43,814 bases of DNA from Desulfoscipio geothermicus DSM 3669 (GCF_900115975.1 NZ_FOYM01000032.1:1-43814); one strand, 5' to 3'; numbered from the stretch's first letter, positions 16,929 to 26,792 are shown. A program made the numbers and translations. The notes: generated by a model not told the origin, from the letters alone.

Positions 16929-17072
16929 TTAAACGTGCCAGGAAACCAGGCTGTTCACCCCTTTCTTTTGCAGATGTTTTAGTACGGTTTTCTTTATGGA
17001 AGCCCAATATATTGTTACCAGCAGATGTACATGATCAGGCATAATTTCATTTGCGAAGGTCCAAAATCCAGT
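16929..17072 (-). mobile_element. IS200/IS605-type TnpA (Y1 HUH transposase) fragment
   Basis: About 45 codons on the minus strand reading WTFANEIMPDHVHLLVTI and ending VSWHV before a TAA. IMPDHVHLLV is the HUH (His-x-His) metal-binding signature of IS200-like and REP-associated Y1 transposases. The N-terminal part and the catalytic tyrosine region are missing, so it is inactive. It lies directly upstream, in transcription sense, of the candidate omega RNA and may be the relic of the same or a neighbouring element. Confidence 0.65.
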
Positions 17073-17143
17073 TTTTTTTCCAAATTATACCGCCAACAAG
17101 TATTACCATATACATAAAAAAATGCAGAAAAGATCAAAACTAA

Positions 17144-17180
17144 GCCCGTTAATCATAGCCCCAAAGGGAACGGGCATTTT
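17144..17180. terminator. terminator downstream of the PAS kinase
   Basis: GCCCGTT (17144-17150) pairs with AACGGGC (17169-17175), with a smaller CCCTTTGGGG-like pairing inside. T-rich tracts occur on both sides, so it may act on both strands. It lies 60 bases past the stop of the minus-strand histidine kinase. Confidence 0.55.
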
Positions 17181-17234
17181 TGTTGTACATTTCTTTGTAC
17201 TATGCATTAACTTAACCCGAAAGCAATACCGCAG

Positions 17235-18728
17235 TTAAATTTCGCCTGCTGGCAAAATTACCGAAAATGTGGTCCCTGCCCCGGGTAGGCTGGTCACTTT
17301 AATCTCTCCCCGGTGATCAGCGATAATACGGTTGGAAATAGCCAATCCCAGGCCCGTACCATCTTCTTTGGTGCTGACAAAAGGGTCAAATACTTTATCC
17401 AGCAGGCCCTTCGGAATACCCACGCCGTTATCAATTAAATCAATGATTACCATGGATTGATCATCCGACGCCGTCGATTTGATGGTTAGAACACCTTTTT
17501 CACCCATTGCCTGAAAAGCGTTGCTGATGATGTTTAAAAACACCTGGCTCAGCTGGTCCTTGTCCCCGACAACGGACGGCAGGGAGGGGGCCAGTACTTT
17601 GTTAATTTTGATGTTTTGGCGCAGAGCCTCGTTTTCCATTAGAAACATCACTTCGTTTAACAGGCTGTTGATATCTAGTAGCTGGATTTGTGTTTGCTTG
17701 GGTTTAGCCAGGTTTAAGAAATCGGTAATGATTTGATTAACCCGATCGATTTCCGCCAACATTAGGTTCACTTGGTCGTCAAACTCGTTAATCCCCATTT
17801 GCCGAAGTTTTTGATGAATCACCTGCACAAATCCTCGCACGGTGGTTAGGGGGTTCCTGATTTCGTGGGCCGTGCCGGCCGCTAGCTCACCAATTATGGA
17901 AAGCTTTTCACTTCTGGCCAGCTGTAATTCAATTTCTTTAATCTTGGTGATATTTTTAAGAAAAATAATCGTTCCGTCCGATTCATCCACATCATTTTTT
18001 AGCAGGTAGGTGTCGCAAATATAATGATGCTTATTATTGTTTATGTAAAATACCAGCTCACGGTCCCGGATTTCCTTTTGCTTGGTTAAAGCGTTCAATA
18101 CTTGCTCTTTGTCCTCGATAAATTGCCCGATGAAATCACCAAAGGGCTGACCAATCACCTGTCGCTGACTGAAACTGAAACTTTTTTCGGCATATTTGTT
18201 GAACATAGTAATCTTCAAGCTATTGTCCACTGCAATGACGCCGGTGTTGATAGTATTTAAGATGATCTCCGATTGTTTTAGCAGTTTGTTATAGCTAACC
18301 TCACGGGTAATATCGTGGACCAGACAAACAGCCCCCGACCGTACCTTATTGCCGCTAAAAATGGGATAAATATGTACGTTAACGGGTATGTTGGTATGTT
18401 CGTCAATGAGCATGTTGTCCCGGCAATTCATGATGGGGATGCCAAAATCTAGAATTTTAGTAACTTCCTCATCTTTAAAATCCATTTCATTAAAACAAAC
18501 GTTGTTTTTTGTTGGTACAGCGCCAGCGCAGCACAGTTCATCAAAAGCCTTATTGGTTGTCACCACCTGGCCTTGCTGGTCCACCACAATAATAGGCTGG
18601 GTAATCCGGTGTAATATCTCGCCGGATATTTTTTTTAGCAGGTCCTTGCCGTCCGGGTCTAAAATGTGGCCTACTATCATGGTTAAAGGGAATGATTGCA
18701 GATCCGGCGCAGAATAAGACGGTATCAT
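17235..18728 (-). CDS. cytoplasmic PAS-domain sensor histidine kinase
   Basis: 497 residues without membrane segments. Two PAS domains (about residues 35-140 and 150-260) are followed by HisKA with the phospho-histidine in TAHEIRNPLTTVRGF (His288). The ATPase domain has N403, DNGVGIP (433-439), FDPF and GTGLGL (457-462). The layout matches the soluble sporulation kinases KinA/KinE and NtrB-like kinases: two PAS sensors and the HEIRNP box. A role in starvation or sporulation phosphorelay is likely but is inference. No response regulator lies beside it. AAGGGGG precedes the ATG by seven bases and a TATAAT lies upstream. It is more AT-rich than the genes before 16.6 kb. Confidence 0.88.
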   Translation of the reverse strand: MIPSYSAPDLQSFPLTMIVGHILDPDGKDLLKKISGEILHRITQPIIVVDQQGQVVTTNKAFDELCCAGAVPTKNNVCFNEMDFKDEEVTKILDFGIPIMNCRDNMLIDEHTNIPVNVHIYPIFSGNKVRSGAVCLVHDITREVSYNKLLKQSEIILNTINTGVIAVDNSLKITMFNKYAEKSFSFSQRQVIGQPFGDFIGQFIEDKEQVLNALTKQKEIRDRELVFYINNNKHHYICDTYLLKNDVDESDGTIIFLKNITKIKEIELQLARSEKLSIIGELAAGTAHEIRNPLTTVRGFVQVIHQKLRQMGINEFDDQVNLMLAEIDRVNQIITDFLNLAKPKQTQIQLLDINSLLNEVMFLMENEALRQNIKINKVLAPSLPSVVGDKDQLSQVFLNIISNAFQAMGEKGVLTIKSTASDDQSMVIIDLIDNGVGIPKGLLDKVFDPFVSTKEDGTGLGLAISNRIIADHRGEIKVTSLPGAGTTFSVILPAGEI

Positions 18729-19311
18729 GTCATGCCCCCTTACATCATTATATAGTAATATTTTGTCATCCGTCTACTATATCCTGCTATAATCTGGCCA
18801 AAATAACCATCTTAGTCACAGGGTTAGATTTGGGGGGTAATCCAAAGAAAAAACAAGCTGTTTAAAAAAAACCGCGCATATAATTCTAATGCTACCGTAT
18901 TGCAGATGCTAAAAAGCGGCTTTTTACAAAAAAAACATTACTCCCTATCCACCGAACTATCCCCTACCCCTCTTCTGTCCTGTCTTGTAAAAGACATAAA
19001 ATAATTCCTGTGAAACGAAGAAATTAATCCCTCTTACTTAAATCACCGCTCATTTCCTGCCAAACGCTATGCCCTGTATGGCAAAAAAAAAACACAAAAA
19101 GGATCTCCTCAATTCCTCTTTCCCTGTTTGGTATAACCACCCTATACTCCCGTTAGTTGGGTAAGCAACCAGGGCCGCTCTCCGTACAGGGATGGTGTGG
19201 ATTGAAAATTGCTATAGAACTATCGCTCACCCGTTAGTTTTAGAAGGAAAGCACGTCGTGATCAAAATACTTATCATACCTAAATGCCCTATGATCGTCT
19301 ATCAGCAAATC
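18729..19311. other. 580-base stretch without a recognised gene
   Basis: No plausible frame is seen on either strand. A TATAAT box for the kinase lies near its right-hand start. TAAAAAGC/GCTTTTTA form an imperfect palindrome around 18909-18925. The ten bases CCCGTTAGTT occur twice, at 19149 and 19230. The composition is AT-rich and looks like decayed DNA. A GGATTGAAA at about 19198 resembles the end of a CRISPR repeat, but it does not recur. Confidence 0.5.
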
Positions 19312-19680
19312 TTAAGAACCTATTCCCCTAATTCTAATCCTGTTTTCTTCCACGATCCATAAGTTACCACAAATCTTTTCTTCACTGGAGGCAAGAACGG
19401 GTAATAATTTATTAACTAAAGTTATAACAGCTCTTTTACTTTGATTTTCAACCCTTAAAACAATTATGCCCTTAAATTTTTCGGGTGGATAGGCAAAAAT
19501 ATTTGAAAAATCATTATCCAGCGTAATTAAAACCCGTTGTTCCTTTTTGCATATTGCAATTAATTGCCTGTCCGAGCACCCTTCAATACCTTCAGAATAA
19601 ACAGAATGTGCTTCATGACCCGTATTTTCAAAAACATCAATCACATCTACAGGCATATTTTCATCAATTTTTATTCTCAT
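19312..19680 (-). CDS. DUF5615 PIN-like protein, probable toxin
   Basis: 122 residues starting MRIKIDENMPVDVIDVFENTGHEA, with D in DRQLIAICKKE and TLDNDFSNI. These are the pattern of DUF5615/Mut7-C-like PIN proteins: an N-terminal DEN acidic motif and a central LDxDF acidic motif that bind metal in a PIN nuclease fold. Partners of DUF433 proteins with this fold are regarded as RNase toxins of type II toxin-antitoxin pairs. AGGTG lies eight bases before the ATG. The gene follows the DUF433 gene by 11 bases. Activity against RNA is inferred from family and pairing. Confidence 0.82.
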   Translation of the reverse strand: MRIKIDENMPVDVIDVFENTGHEAHSVYSEGIEGCSDRQLIAICKKEQRVLITLDNDFSNIFAYPPEKFKGIIVLRVENQSKRAVITLVNKLLPVLASSEEKICGNLWIVEENRIRIRGIGS

Positions 19681-19691
19681 AAGGATTTCAC

Positions 19692-19931
<240 letters not shown>

Positions 19932-20062
19932 TCAAAAATTAATTATTATATATTTATTAGAAAGTATATCAACTTTTAATTATCTCAGACAACTTTAAAT
20001 GTTGGAGTACTCCACATTTTACTGCCCGATAGTTTAAGATGCTACACATAATAGACAGGCTG

Positions 20063-20095
20063 CGCAGGATTGATATTTTTCAATCCTGCGTTTTA
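20063..20095 (+). terminator. strong terminator-like hairpin, plus strand
   Basis: CGCAGGATTG (20063-20072) and CAATCCTGCG (20081-20090), a perfect ten-base stem with an eight-base loop, followed by TTTTAT on the plus strand. No plus-strand gene precedes it within the window's last kilobase, so it may be a leftover of a deleted gene. Confidence 0.65.
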
Positions 20096-20169
20096 TCTCC
20101 GTAGACTGCAACTTCCGGCCTTATTCCTCTTATCTTGACTTCGTTAAAACAACCCCTAAACAAAAAACA

Positions 20170-20403
20170 CTAGCCATGGTAGCTAGTTAATAAAATGCTG
20201 ATTTTTTTAAATATCAAATGTATTGATCGTTGTGATAATCGCCTGGGTTTACTCCTCTCCGTCACAAAAAGAGCCTTTTCAGTATCTTTACGACTGTCAA
20301 GGTATTTTTTAAGCGCGCGGGCTGCCCGGGCACCGATGAATATCACTCTTTCCTTGTTTCCTTTTCCAATAACCGAAAAGCATCTCTCTTGCCAGTGCAA
20401 CAT
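20170..20403 (-). pseudogene. tyrosine recombinase (phage integrase / XerC-like) fragment
   Basis: 77 codons reading FSVIGKGNKERVIFIGARAARALKKYLDSR and then LSQRSIHLIFKKI. GKGNKER-x-(I/V)-P/F-I is the start of the integrase catalytic domain. The catalytic Arg-His-Tyr C-terminal portion and the N-terminal core-binding domain are missing. It is inactive debris of an integrase and marks past mobile-element activity next to the TA pair. Confidence 0.75.
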
Positions 20404-20750
20404 CTGACAGCCTGGTACTTTTCCGCAAGCCCTTCAGACCTCACCTCGCGGTGAGCGCCCTACCCTCCGGGTTGATACCCGGCTCCTGAGGCATTTACCC
20501 CCAGGTTTGGATATAAGTCCCCTAGTCCGTGACTCAGTGTAACTTGAACCCACCTGACAGCCACGCTGTCACGCACACACTACGGGCTCATCTGCCACCT
20601 GGCACCACATAGGCTCGCCCTTGTGTTCCCACTTGTTTAAGTTTACCTGCTTTTTCCAGGATAATGCCGGGCGAACTAAAGAAAAACCGGGCTACGCCCG
20701 GTGCGCCCTATATCCCCAGGCTTAAAAGCCGGGGCTTTACGGGCTTTTTG
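20404..20750 (+). mobile_element. possible IS200/IS605 (TnpB-type) right end with guide-RNA-like region
   Basis: No coding frame. The plus strand ends with hairpin CCGGGCTACGCCCGG (20687-20701), CCCTATAT, then CCCCAGGCTT / AGCCGGGG (20714-20734) and CTTTACGGGC. This order (CCCTATATCC, a GC hairpin, GGGGCTTTACGGGC) resembles, from memory, right ends of tnpB-carrying IS elements, where the RNA guide scaffold overlaps the end of tnpB. Upstream, 20440-20620 has several further pairings such as CACCTCGCGGTG and CTGACAGCCACGCTGTCA. No tnpB is present, so this would be an orphan right end. It could also be an unrelated structured RNA. Confidence 0.4.
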
Positions 20751-20783
20751 GTAAGATTGTCACTTCCGCCCTGTCCTTGCCCA

Positions 20784-22694
20784 TCATGTCGCACAATCGT
20801 TCCTGTCGTATTTGAAATTCTGCAGCTTTACATTTATCTCATCAGCTATGCCTGACAGCGTTTCCGCCATCCCATGCACCTCTTCTGAAATTGCGGTTTG
20901 TTCCTCTACCAGTGCCGACACTTGCTGGCTGGTCGCTCCAATCCGTTCAATTTGCCGCACCACCAGGTCGATCTCTTGGTTGATGGCCTTAACGGCCTCC
21001 ATTATCTCATTAAAAGCTTCATTGCTCTGTACAACTAAATGAGCACCCGATTTAACATCATGCACACTTTGCTCCATCCCCCGCACCACTTGAACAACCT
21101 GTTGCTGCATCTCCTCAAGCTCTCCGGCGATCTGCCGGGCTGCCGATGCAGACTGTCCCGCCAGTTTTCTAACTTCACCGGCCACCACGGCAAACCCGTG
21201 GCCTTTTTCTCCCGCCCGGGCCGCCTCAATGGCTGCATTAAGGGCCAATAAATTGGTTTGTTCCGCCAAACTATCTATTAAACCGGTGATATTGGAAATG
21301 TTTCTTGAGCGGTCGGCCAGTTCTTTGACCACCTTTCCCAATACCAGCATATGATCTTCAACAGCCGTAATTTGCCCCACCGCCTGTTCCACGACGCTCG
21401 AACCCGACCGGGCCGCCTCCATGGTTTCGTCCGCCCGGTCAAGCATCTTTCGAGCGCTTTCTTCCAGGCCAACCGAAGAACCTGCCAGGTCAGTCGCCGC
21501 GGCAGCGGATTCCTGCAATCCCGCGCTGCTGTCTTCAGTAATTTTATTAAGCTGCTGCCCTGATTCTGCCAACGTTTTCATTTTATATGTAACGGTTTGA
21601 AAAATATCCCGCAAATTTTCAGTGGCACGGTTCAAGTACCGGCCCAGCTTGGCAAACTCATCTCCGCTGTCTTCGTTAAAACAAACCCCCAGTTCGCCCT
21701 GTCCCATCCTTTGAATGGCCAGGCTAAAAGTATTAAAAGGTCGGAATAGTATATTAATTACTATGTATAATAACCCGCTGATAACGATAAGAACCAGTAT
21801 GGCGGTTATCGCCGCTCTTTGCATGATGCCGTTAATTCTGCCCAGCACTTCCGCCCGGTCACGCAACACCTTAAGGTAACCGATAACCTTGCCGCTGTAG
21901 TCATGCAAGGGAATAATTATGGCGGCCGTTTTATTTCCGTTAAGATATGCCGTTTGGGCCTTCCCGGAACTTAATATATCGTCAATCACTGCGGGCTTTA
22001 ACTTATAAGAATCTTTAGAATTCGTAGCGGCCAGCAAACCATCCTGGCTCTTTTCCCAGGAAACCCCGGCGTTGCCTTTGCAATATATGTAATAATCCCC
22101 CCCGGTCTGGCTCTGCCATTTTTTCAACAGGGAGGCATTAAAGCCCATGCCGTACTCCACACTGCCCACGTGACTGTCCTGGTAGAACACCGGCATTACT
22201 ACCCGAAAACCGAATCCGCCCCGACCTTCCTCCAGACCCTGCACTGTTTTAAGGCTGCTGTTGCATTGCAGCACTGTGTTGCGAAACGAAGACAAATCAT
22301 CACCATATTTGTCCGGCTTGTGCAGGCGTAAAAAAGAAGTCGCCGGGGCCAGGTGAAATTGGAATTGCTCTATACCTTTTTGATGAACTTCCTTGAATAT
22401 GGGCTCTGTTAAGACAATAAGCTGCTCCCGGTCCCGCCGGGCAAAAGCCTCCTGTATGGCCGGGTTTTGCGCCACCCCGACCAGGCCCAGCGCAGTGCGG
22501 GCGAATATACCCTCCAGGTCGCTGTTGACCCGCCGGGCAATTAAATCATATTTTTCCTCCTCCTGCTCCAGCACCAGTTCCACCATGTTTTTATAGCCCT
22601 GGTATATTATTAACAACAAACTGGCGGACACAATAATAAATACGGCAGTAATTATTTTAAACCGGATACTCTTCCCCATAATATGGCCCATCAA
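20784..22694 (-). CDS. methyl-accepting chemotaxis protein with double-Cache-like sensor
   Basis: 636 residues. A first membrane segment (about 13-31) is followed by a ~265-residue extracellular domain with [22 protein letters not shown] and [18 protein letters not shown], typical of the dCache_3-like sensor of chemoreceptors. A second membrane segment (about 295-318), a HAMP region ([19 protein letters not shown]) and the signalling domain follow. The domain tip is [32 protein letters not shown]. It senses a small ligand outside the cell and controls CheA. The start is not settled: TTG at 22694, ATG at 22691 and ATG at 22679 are in frame, and GGGAG is close to the first two. It is a single-gene unit. 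Confidence 0.92.
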   Translation of the reverse strand: MMGHIMGKSIRFKIITAVFIIVSASLLLIIYQGYKNMVELVLEQEEEKYDLIARRVNSDLEGIFARTALGLVGVAQNPAIQEAFARRDREQLIVLTEPIFKEVHQKGIEQFQFHLAPATSFLRLHKPDKYGDDLSSFRNTVLQCNSSLKTVQGLEEGRGGFGFRVVMPVFYQDSHVGSVEYGMGFNASLLKKWQSQTGGDYYIYCKGNAGVSWEKSQDGLLAATNSKDSYKLKPAVIDDILSSGKAQTAYLNGNKTAAIIIPLHDYSGKVIGYLKVLRDRAEVLGRINGIMQRAAITAILVLIVISGLLYIVINILFRPFNTFSLAIQRMGQGELGVCFNEDSGDEFAKLGRYLNRATENLRDIFQTVTYKMKTLAESGQQLNKITEDSSAGLQESAAAATDLAGSSVGLEESARKMLDRADETMEAARSGSSVVEQAVGQITAVEDHMLVLGKVVKELADRSRNISNITGLIDSLAEQTNLLALNAAIEAARAGEKGHGFAVVAGEVRKLAGQSASAARQIAGELEEMQQQVVQVVRGMEQSVHDVKSGAHLVVQSNEAFNEIMEAVKAINQEIDLVVRQIERIGATSQQVSALVEEQTAISEEVHGMAETLSGIADEINVKLQNFKYDRNDCAT

Positions 22695-22718
22695 CTCCCA
22701 TTTTAATGTATTACCTTT

Positions 22719-22739
22719 ATGTTAAGTACATGTTAACAT
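22719..22739. promoter_or_regulatory. inverted repeat in divergent spacer
   Basis: ATGTTAA (22719-22725), seven bases, TTAACAT (22733-22739), in the spacer between the chemoreceptor and the divergent 125-residue gene. Perfect arms and position would suit a regulator site, but no regulator is identified. Confidence 0.4.
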
Positions 22740-22874
22740 TAATTACCGCTGCAGCATGTCCTGCACCTGACAATAGATTGTCGCCCGGCGGACAAAATTT
22801 AGTTTTTTTTAACTGGCAACCACGGCAATTGCATGCTAAAATACAAAAAATCAAAGATGAAAAGGGGATTTACT

Positions 22875-23252
22875 ATGATTGGCATGACCAGACATTTCGG
22901 TATCGGCCTGTTAATTTATGATGATATTATCGACTGGGAAAACTACGAGTCAAAGGTAGACCCGGTGATGAAAAAGGAGTTTGAATTTGAGGGGATACGC
23001 AAAAAGGTTTACGAAGTCATCATTGTCCCGGTGGACAGGCCGTATATAGGGGTCATACTGCCCAGCCTGTGGGGCAGAATCCGCTCAGCCGGCCGGGGCG
23101 GTCATGAACTGGATTTAAATGAAGTGGACCCCCGCAGCATCGGGTTAAGTATTTATGCCCTGGACACCGCCGCCATAATATTAAACGAAATTTCCACCCG
23201 CCGGATAAGTTTGAAAGAATTGAAACTGCGGTTTTATGAATACTGGGTTTAG
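22875..23252 (+). CDS. hypothetical protein, 125 residues
   Basis: I do not recognise a family. AAAGGGG lies seven bases before the ATG at 22875, so this start is preferred over one 14 codons upstream. The protein begins MIGMTRHFGIGLLIYDDIIDWENYESKV and continues FEGIRKKVYEVIIVPVDRPYIGVILP. It is cytosolic, with alternating strands and charged helices and a C-terminal segment SLKELKLRFYEYWV. It lies between the divergent chemoreceptor and acuA, 144 bases before acuA. A regulatory or binding partner role cannot be inferred. Confidence 0.7.
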   Translation: MIGMTRHFGIGLLIYDDIIDWENYESKVDPVMKKEFEFEGIRKKVYEVIIVPVDRPYIGVILPSLWGRIRSAGRGGHELDLNEVDPRSIGLSIYALDTAAIILNEISTRRISLKELKLRFYEYWV

Positions 23253-23396
23253 GACCAGCCTATAATGCAAAACATAACTGAAAATTTTTAATATAAACAC
23301 TTAATTTCCATCTATTGAAAACCGCTCTGAACTGCAGTTATAATAGCTTAAACAGTCGATAAACAAGACCGAACGGTTATATATTGAGGTGATGGC

Positions 23397-24023
23397 ATGA
23401 TAAACCGGATGGTCCATGAAACTCCCAAAGGCACAGTATATATAGAAGGTCCCTGTTCCGATGCACACCTGGCGGAATTGACCATGAACGAAAAATTAAC
23501 CAACTTCAGACCGCCGGAAAAGCAAAAAGGCGCGCTGATGATGATCACCAACATGCCTCATGGCATGATCTATATAGCCAGACACGAAAAGGAAATCGTC
23601 GGTTACGTTACATTCCACCTGCCGGATGAAAGTTCACGCTGGATTAAACATCCCCGGGTGCTGGAATTGGGCGGCATTGAAATAAGCGCCGATTGGCGGC
23701 GCTGCGGAATTGCCGAAAACATTTTAAAAGTAAGTTTCACCAACCCGGTAATGGATAACTATATAGTTATTACCATGGAAATGTGCTGGCACTGGGACAC
23801 CCGCAACACCAAACTGGACATCTGGGCTTACCAGCGAGTTTTGACAAACCTTTTCGGCACCGTGGGATTGCAGCGTGTGCCCACAGACGACCCTGATATT
23901 ATTGAACACCCGGCCAATGTGCTGCTGGCCCGTTTCGGAAAAAACGTCACCCAAAATGACATCGCCATTTTTGAAAGCATGCGTTTCCATAACAAGTACG
24001 GTAACGCCGTCAACCTTTTATAA
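23397..24023 (+). CDS. acuA: AcuA-like GNAT acetyltransferase
   Basis: 208 residues; the Bacillus subtilis AcuA has about 210. Shared features recalled from that protein include GxVxIEGP near residue 15, the LTNFRPPEKQ segment, IVGYVTFHLP, ELGGIEISADWRRCGIAENIL (acetyl-CoA-binding region), MEMCWHWDTRNTKLDIW and TDDPDIIEHPANVLLARFG. AcuA acetylates a lysine of acetyl-CoA synthetase and switches it off. GAGGTG lies five bases before the ATG. The usual acuB and acuC partners are not next to it here. A strong terminator follows 10 bases after the stop, so it is the last gene of its unit. Confidence 0.88.
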   Translation: MINRMVHETPKGTVYIEGPCSDAHLAELTMNEKLTNFRPPEKQKGALMMITNMPHGMIYIARHEKEIVGYVTFHLPDESSRWIKHPRVLELGGIEISADWRRCGIAENILKVSFTNPVMDNYIVITMEMCWHWDTRNTKLDIWAYQRVLTNLFGTVGLQRVPTDDPDIIEHPANVLLARFGKNVTQNDIAIFESMRFHNKYGNAVNLL

Positions 24024-24033
24024 AAAAGCAAAA

Positions 24034-24083
24034 AGGGGGACTGGCACCGATTCACAAAACGAATCGGAGCCAGTCCCTTTTTT
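24034..24083 (+). terminator. rho-independent terminator of acuA
   Basis: GGGACTGGCACCGATTC (24037-24053) and GAATCGGAGCCAGTCCC (24061-24077) form a 17-base stem with one internal mismatch and a seven-base loop, followed by six T. It is one of the strongest terminators in the window. Confidence 0.92.
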
Positions 24084-24116
24084 GATATTCTTTCCTAAAC
24101 AATAAAAAACAGTTAC

Positions 24117-24147
24117 AGTCTCTCGAAAAAGCGAGAGACTTTTTATT
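24117..24147. terminator. terminator between acuA and the convergent urease operon
   Basis: AGTCTCTCG (24117-24125) and CGAGAGACT (24132-24140), a perfect nine-base stem with a six-base loop. T tracts occur on the plus side (TTTTTATTT) and, some bases on, on the minus side, so it may end the ureD transcript as well. It lies 20 bases beyond the ureD stop. Confidence 0.7.
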
Positions 24148-24167
24148 TACCTGAGTTATAAACTAGG

Positions 24168-24971
24168 TTAAACACATTCATAAATCTCTTGCTTAAGGTC
24201 AAAAAGAACTTTAAAAAGATAGTCAGCGCTGCTTCCCAAAATTCGAACAATTAATCCAAACCTTTTTGTTTCGGTCAAACCAAACTCAATATCACAAGTC
24301 TTTTTTAAAATATCATATAACCGTTCAAGCAATTGCTCATCAAAATTATCATAAAAAAATGCTAATGTTGCTTGATGTGTATAACCCTCAAAACAACCGA
24401 TTCCTTCAAGATTCTGACAACTGGGCATAAGTACTTGATGATCAAGAAAAATCAAATCGCCTTGATAATAAACCTTGTTACAGTTTTTGTACTCTCTAAA
24501 TGCAAAGCGTTCTCCTCTCTTTACCCTCCCGCAAGCGAAGACATCTGAATACAGAAATGCTGAACCACTTTGCAAAAAACATTCCGAAACAGATTGAAAA
24601 CTTGAACCGGCATAAGGAATGGTGGGTTTTGGTGCATAGTCCAAAAAGGCGCCCTTTGCTATAAAAAACTGATTGAACTGACTTGCCTGACCTTCTTGCA
24701 TACGATGGATCTTGGTATAAGTCTGGCCATGCAGAGCAACCCTCGCACCAGCACCTAACTCAAGCCTTGTTCGATAATAATCTCCTTCCATAATGCCGGC
24801 AGAAGCACTCATAATGATAATATTCATTAAACCTTTTTTTTCATCCCAAAAAGGTTTCGCTATTTTGTATGGAGCAGTAAAATAATAATCCTCTAAACAA
24901 GTCCTGCCATTTATATTTTTAGCTTTAATGTACAATTCACTGTCTTGTCCAAATTTATTAATCATAATCAT
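24168..24971 (-). CDS. ureD: urease accessory protein UreD (UreH)
   Basis: 267 residues from the ATG at 24971, which overlaps the ureG stop as ATGA and so implies translational coupling. Typical UreD features are [11 protein letters not shown] near the N-terminus, [40 protein letters not shown] and [14 protein letters not shown]. UreD binds apo-urease and, with UreF and UreG, forms the complex through which nickel reaches the active site. It closes the urease unit; the order ureABCEFGD is normal for Firmicutes. Length is usual. Confidence 0.93.
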   Translation of the reverse strand: MIMINKFGQDSELYIKAKNINGRTCLEDYYFTAPYKIAKPFWDEKKGLMNIIIMSASAGIMEGDYYRTRLELGAGARVALHGQTYTKIHRMQEGQASQFNQFFIAKGAFLDYAPKPTIPYAGSSFQSVSECFLQSGSAFLYSDVFACGRVKRGERFAFREYKNCNKVYYQGDLIFLDHQVLMPSCQNLEGIGCFEGYTHQATLAFFYDNFDEQLLERLYDILKKTCDIEFGLTETKRFGLIVRILGSSADYLFKVLFDLKQEIYECV

Positions 24972-25576
24972 AGGCCTTCCAAAAGTACGCTTTGTTTGAT
25001 CCATTTGATCACATCATCAAGACCTTCATTAGTATTAAGGTTGGTGAAAATGAAAGGTTTTTCACCTCGCATCTTTTTCGCATCCCTTTCCATAACTTCA
25101 AGACTTGCTCCAACATAAGGGGCTAAATCTATTTTATTAATAACCAGCAAATCGGATCGGGTAATTCCCGGTCCACCTTTGCGTGGTATTTTATCCCCTT
25201 CGGCAACATCAATGACATAAATTGCTGCATCAGCCAGATCAGGGCTGAATGTGGCCGACAAGTTGTCGCCGCCACTTTCGATAAATAGGATTTGTATATC
25301 CGGAAAACTATTAATTAACTCATCAACCGCTTCCAGATTCATGGAAGCGTCTTCACGAATCGCCGTATGTGGACAACCACCGGTTTCAACGCCGATGATT
25401 CTCTCCGGTGGAAGCACGCTGTTTTGCACTAAAAATTCGGCATCTTCCTTGGTGTAGATATCATTTGTAATCACGCCTATACTGTAGTTAGGTGCTAACA
25501 ACCTTGTCAAGCGCTCAATTAACGCAGTTTTGCCGGAACCAACCGGTCCACCGATACCGATCTTGACAAATGCCAT
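24968..25576 (-). CDS. ureG: urease accessory GTPase UreG
   Basis: 202 residues from the ATG at 25576, with GGAGG eight bases upstream. The in-frame start 18 codons earlier has no ribosome site. The P-loop is [17 protein letters not shown], followed by [14 protein letters not shown], the nickel-binding [15 protein letters not shown] (Cys-Pro-His), the [15 protein letters not shown] switch and [11 protein letters not shown]. UreG is the GTPase whose GTP-bound, nickel-carrying dimer delivers metal to urease. Length is standard (about 200-205). It lies between ureF and ureD. Confidence 0.97.
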   Translation of the reverse strand: MAFVKIGIGGPVGSGKTALIERLTRLLAPNYSIGVITNDIYTKEDAEFLVQNSVLPPERIIGVETGGCPHTAIREDASMNLEAVDELINSFPDIQILFIESGGDNLSATFSPDLADAAIYVIDVAEGDKIPRKGGPGITRSDLLVINKIDLAPYVGASLEVMERDAKKMRGEKPFIFTNLNTNEGLDDVIKWIKQSVLLEGL

Positions 25577-25595
25577 ATAAATTACCTCCAAAATA

Positions 25596-26336
25596 TTACG
25601 ATATATACAATCTTGTATACAATCTTTCATGCTGCATGGACCTCAAATCAAAGCCAACAAAGCAAATCCCCAGGTTGCTCTCGTTTAGCGTCTCCACTTT
25701 ATCGATTATCTGTTGAAATATTGCCTGGGCACCAAACAAGATCTTCTGCCCGTCTTTTTGACTTATTGGTACCAGCTTGGCACAGTTATTAACAATTTGA
25801 GAAGCTGCGCTATAGGTCACTGCCGATAAAGCAAGGGTTTTATCTATATTTAACAGTTTGGTAGCCAAGCCGTAGATTACGCTGTAATGCCCGGCACCTT
25901 GACCACTTTTTACCCTTTGTAGATATGAAATAAAAAAAGAATGATCCTTTAACACTGATTCTACAATGATCGAAAACCGCGTTCCTAATTTCATACTGGC
26001 CGTTCTAAGTTCCCTCGGGGCTTTGGCCGCACTAATAATATCTTCCAAATTCCCTATCCCATCCAAATTGGCGTCACCGGTATATTCCCAGGCAAGTTTA
26101 ACCGCCAGTAAATCATTATAGAGAAAATTGTTCAGGAGATAACTCTCCAGATACTTCTTGGCTGAACCAGCATCATGGACAATGCCTTTTTGAACATAAG
26201 TCTCTAAACCAAATGACTGGGTAAACCCGCCGATGGGTAACAAAGGGTCACTTATTTGGAGCAAGCAAAAAAGAGGATAGGTCTTAACTTCTGCGGCTTT
26301 AGGAGTGCCCATGTAAGTGTCCATGTGAGTGCTCAT
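25596..26336 (-). CDS. ureF: urease accessory protein UreF
   Basis: 246 residues from the ATG at 26336, chosen because AGGTGG lies eight bases upstream. The core reads [27 protein letters not shown], the UreF signature, followed by [22 protein letters not shown] and [16 protein letters not shown]. UreF bridges UreD and UreG in the nickel-insertion complex and guards the GTPase cycle. It overlaps the 3' end of ureE by 38 bases, where the ureE frame codes for its histidine-rich tail. A conserved C-terminal region ([16 protein letters not shown]) is present, so the protein is complete. Confidence 0.93.
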   Translation of the reverse strand: MSTHMDTYMGTPKAAEVKTYPLFCLLQISDPLLPIGGFTQSFGLETYVQKGIVHDAGSAKKYLESYLLNNFLYNDLLAVKLAWEYTGDANLDGIGNLEDIISAAKAPRELRTASMKLGTRFSIIVESVLKDHSFFISYLQRVKSGQGAGHYSVIYGLATKLLNIDKTLALSAVTYSAASQIVNNCAKLVPISQKDGQKILFGAQAIFQQIIDKVETLNESNLGICFVGFDLRSMQHERLYTRLYIS

Positions 26337-26769
26337 GTTTATAACCACCTAAAGGTGTTTTTAATTTAGCAGTTTTCCTATATACCGCAAAACCATATTT
26401 CTCAAGCACATTAAAAAGTGGTGCGTCAAAGGGCGTGAGCAATTCTCCGTCTTCCATAAATAAGGGAGCATGCCTGTTGCCAATCTCATAACAGGCTTTT
26501 GCCATTTCGCTCATGGTGTTCGGTTTAAGTGCTATACAATCACAAGGCAAGATTTCTACAATCAAAGCCCTGTGGGCGTCATGCCATAAAATAGCACCGT
26601 CACGTAAAGGGCGCCCTTCATGATTACGAATCCCTATACCCAAGCCATTGCGACTTACTTTATGCAGCACTTTCTTTTCAACTTCATACCATTCGATGGC
26701 TATATAATCACGCTCCAGGTCACCAAGGTCCTGTTCATTAAGATCATGAACAATATTTTCGATCAGCAC
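26299..26769 (-). CDS. ureE: urease nickel chaperone UreE
   Basis: 156 residues. The N-terminal domain includes ERDYIAIEWYEVEKKVLHKVSRNG, and the metal-binding domain has YEIGNRHAPLF, where the histidine is the usual dimer-interface nickel ligand. The tail [16 protein letters not shown] has six histidines in 13 residues and should store several nickel ions, as in the Klebsiella protein. UreE passes nickel to UreG. It lies 23 bases after ureC. The 3' end overlaps ureF. Confidence 0.93.
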   Translation of the reverse strand: MLIENIVHDLNEQDLGDLERDYIAIEWYEVEKKVLHKVSRNGLGIGIRNHEGRPLRDGAILWHDAHRALIVEILPCDCIALKPNTMSEMAKACYEIGNRHAPLFMEDGELLTPFDAPLFNVLEKYGFAVYRKTAKLKTPLGGYKHEHSHGHLHGHS

Positions 26770-26792
26770 AGGCTCACCTCTTCGTGGAATTA

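Noticed and set aside
19190-19215. Single CRISPR-repeat-like GGATTGAAA
   Set aside because: No second copy at regular spacing and no cas gene in the window.
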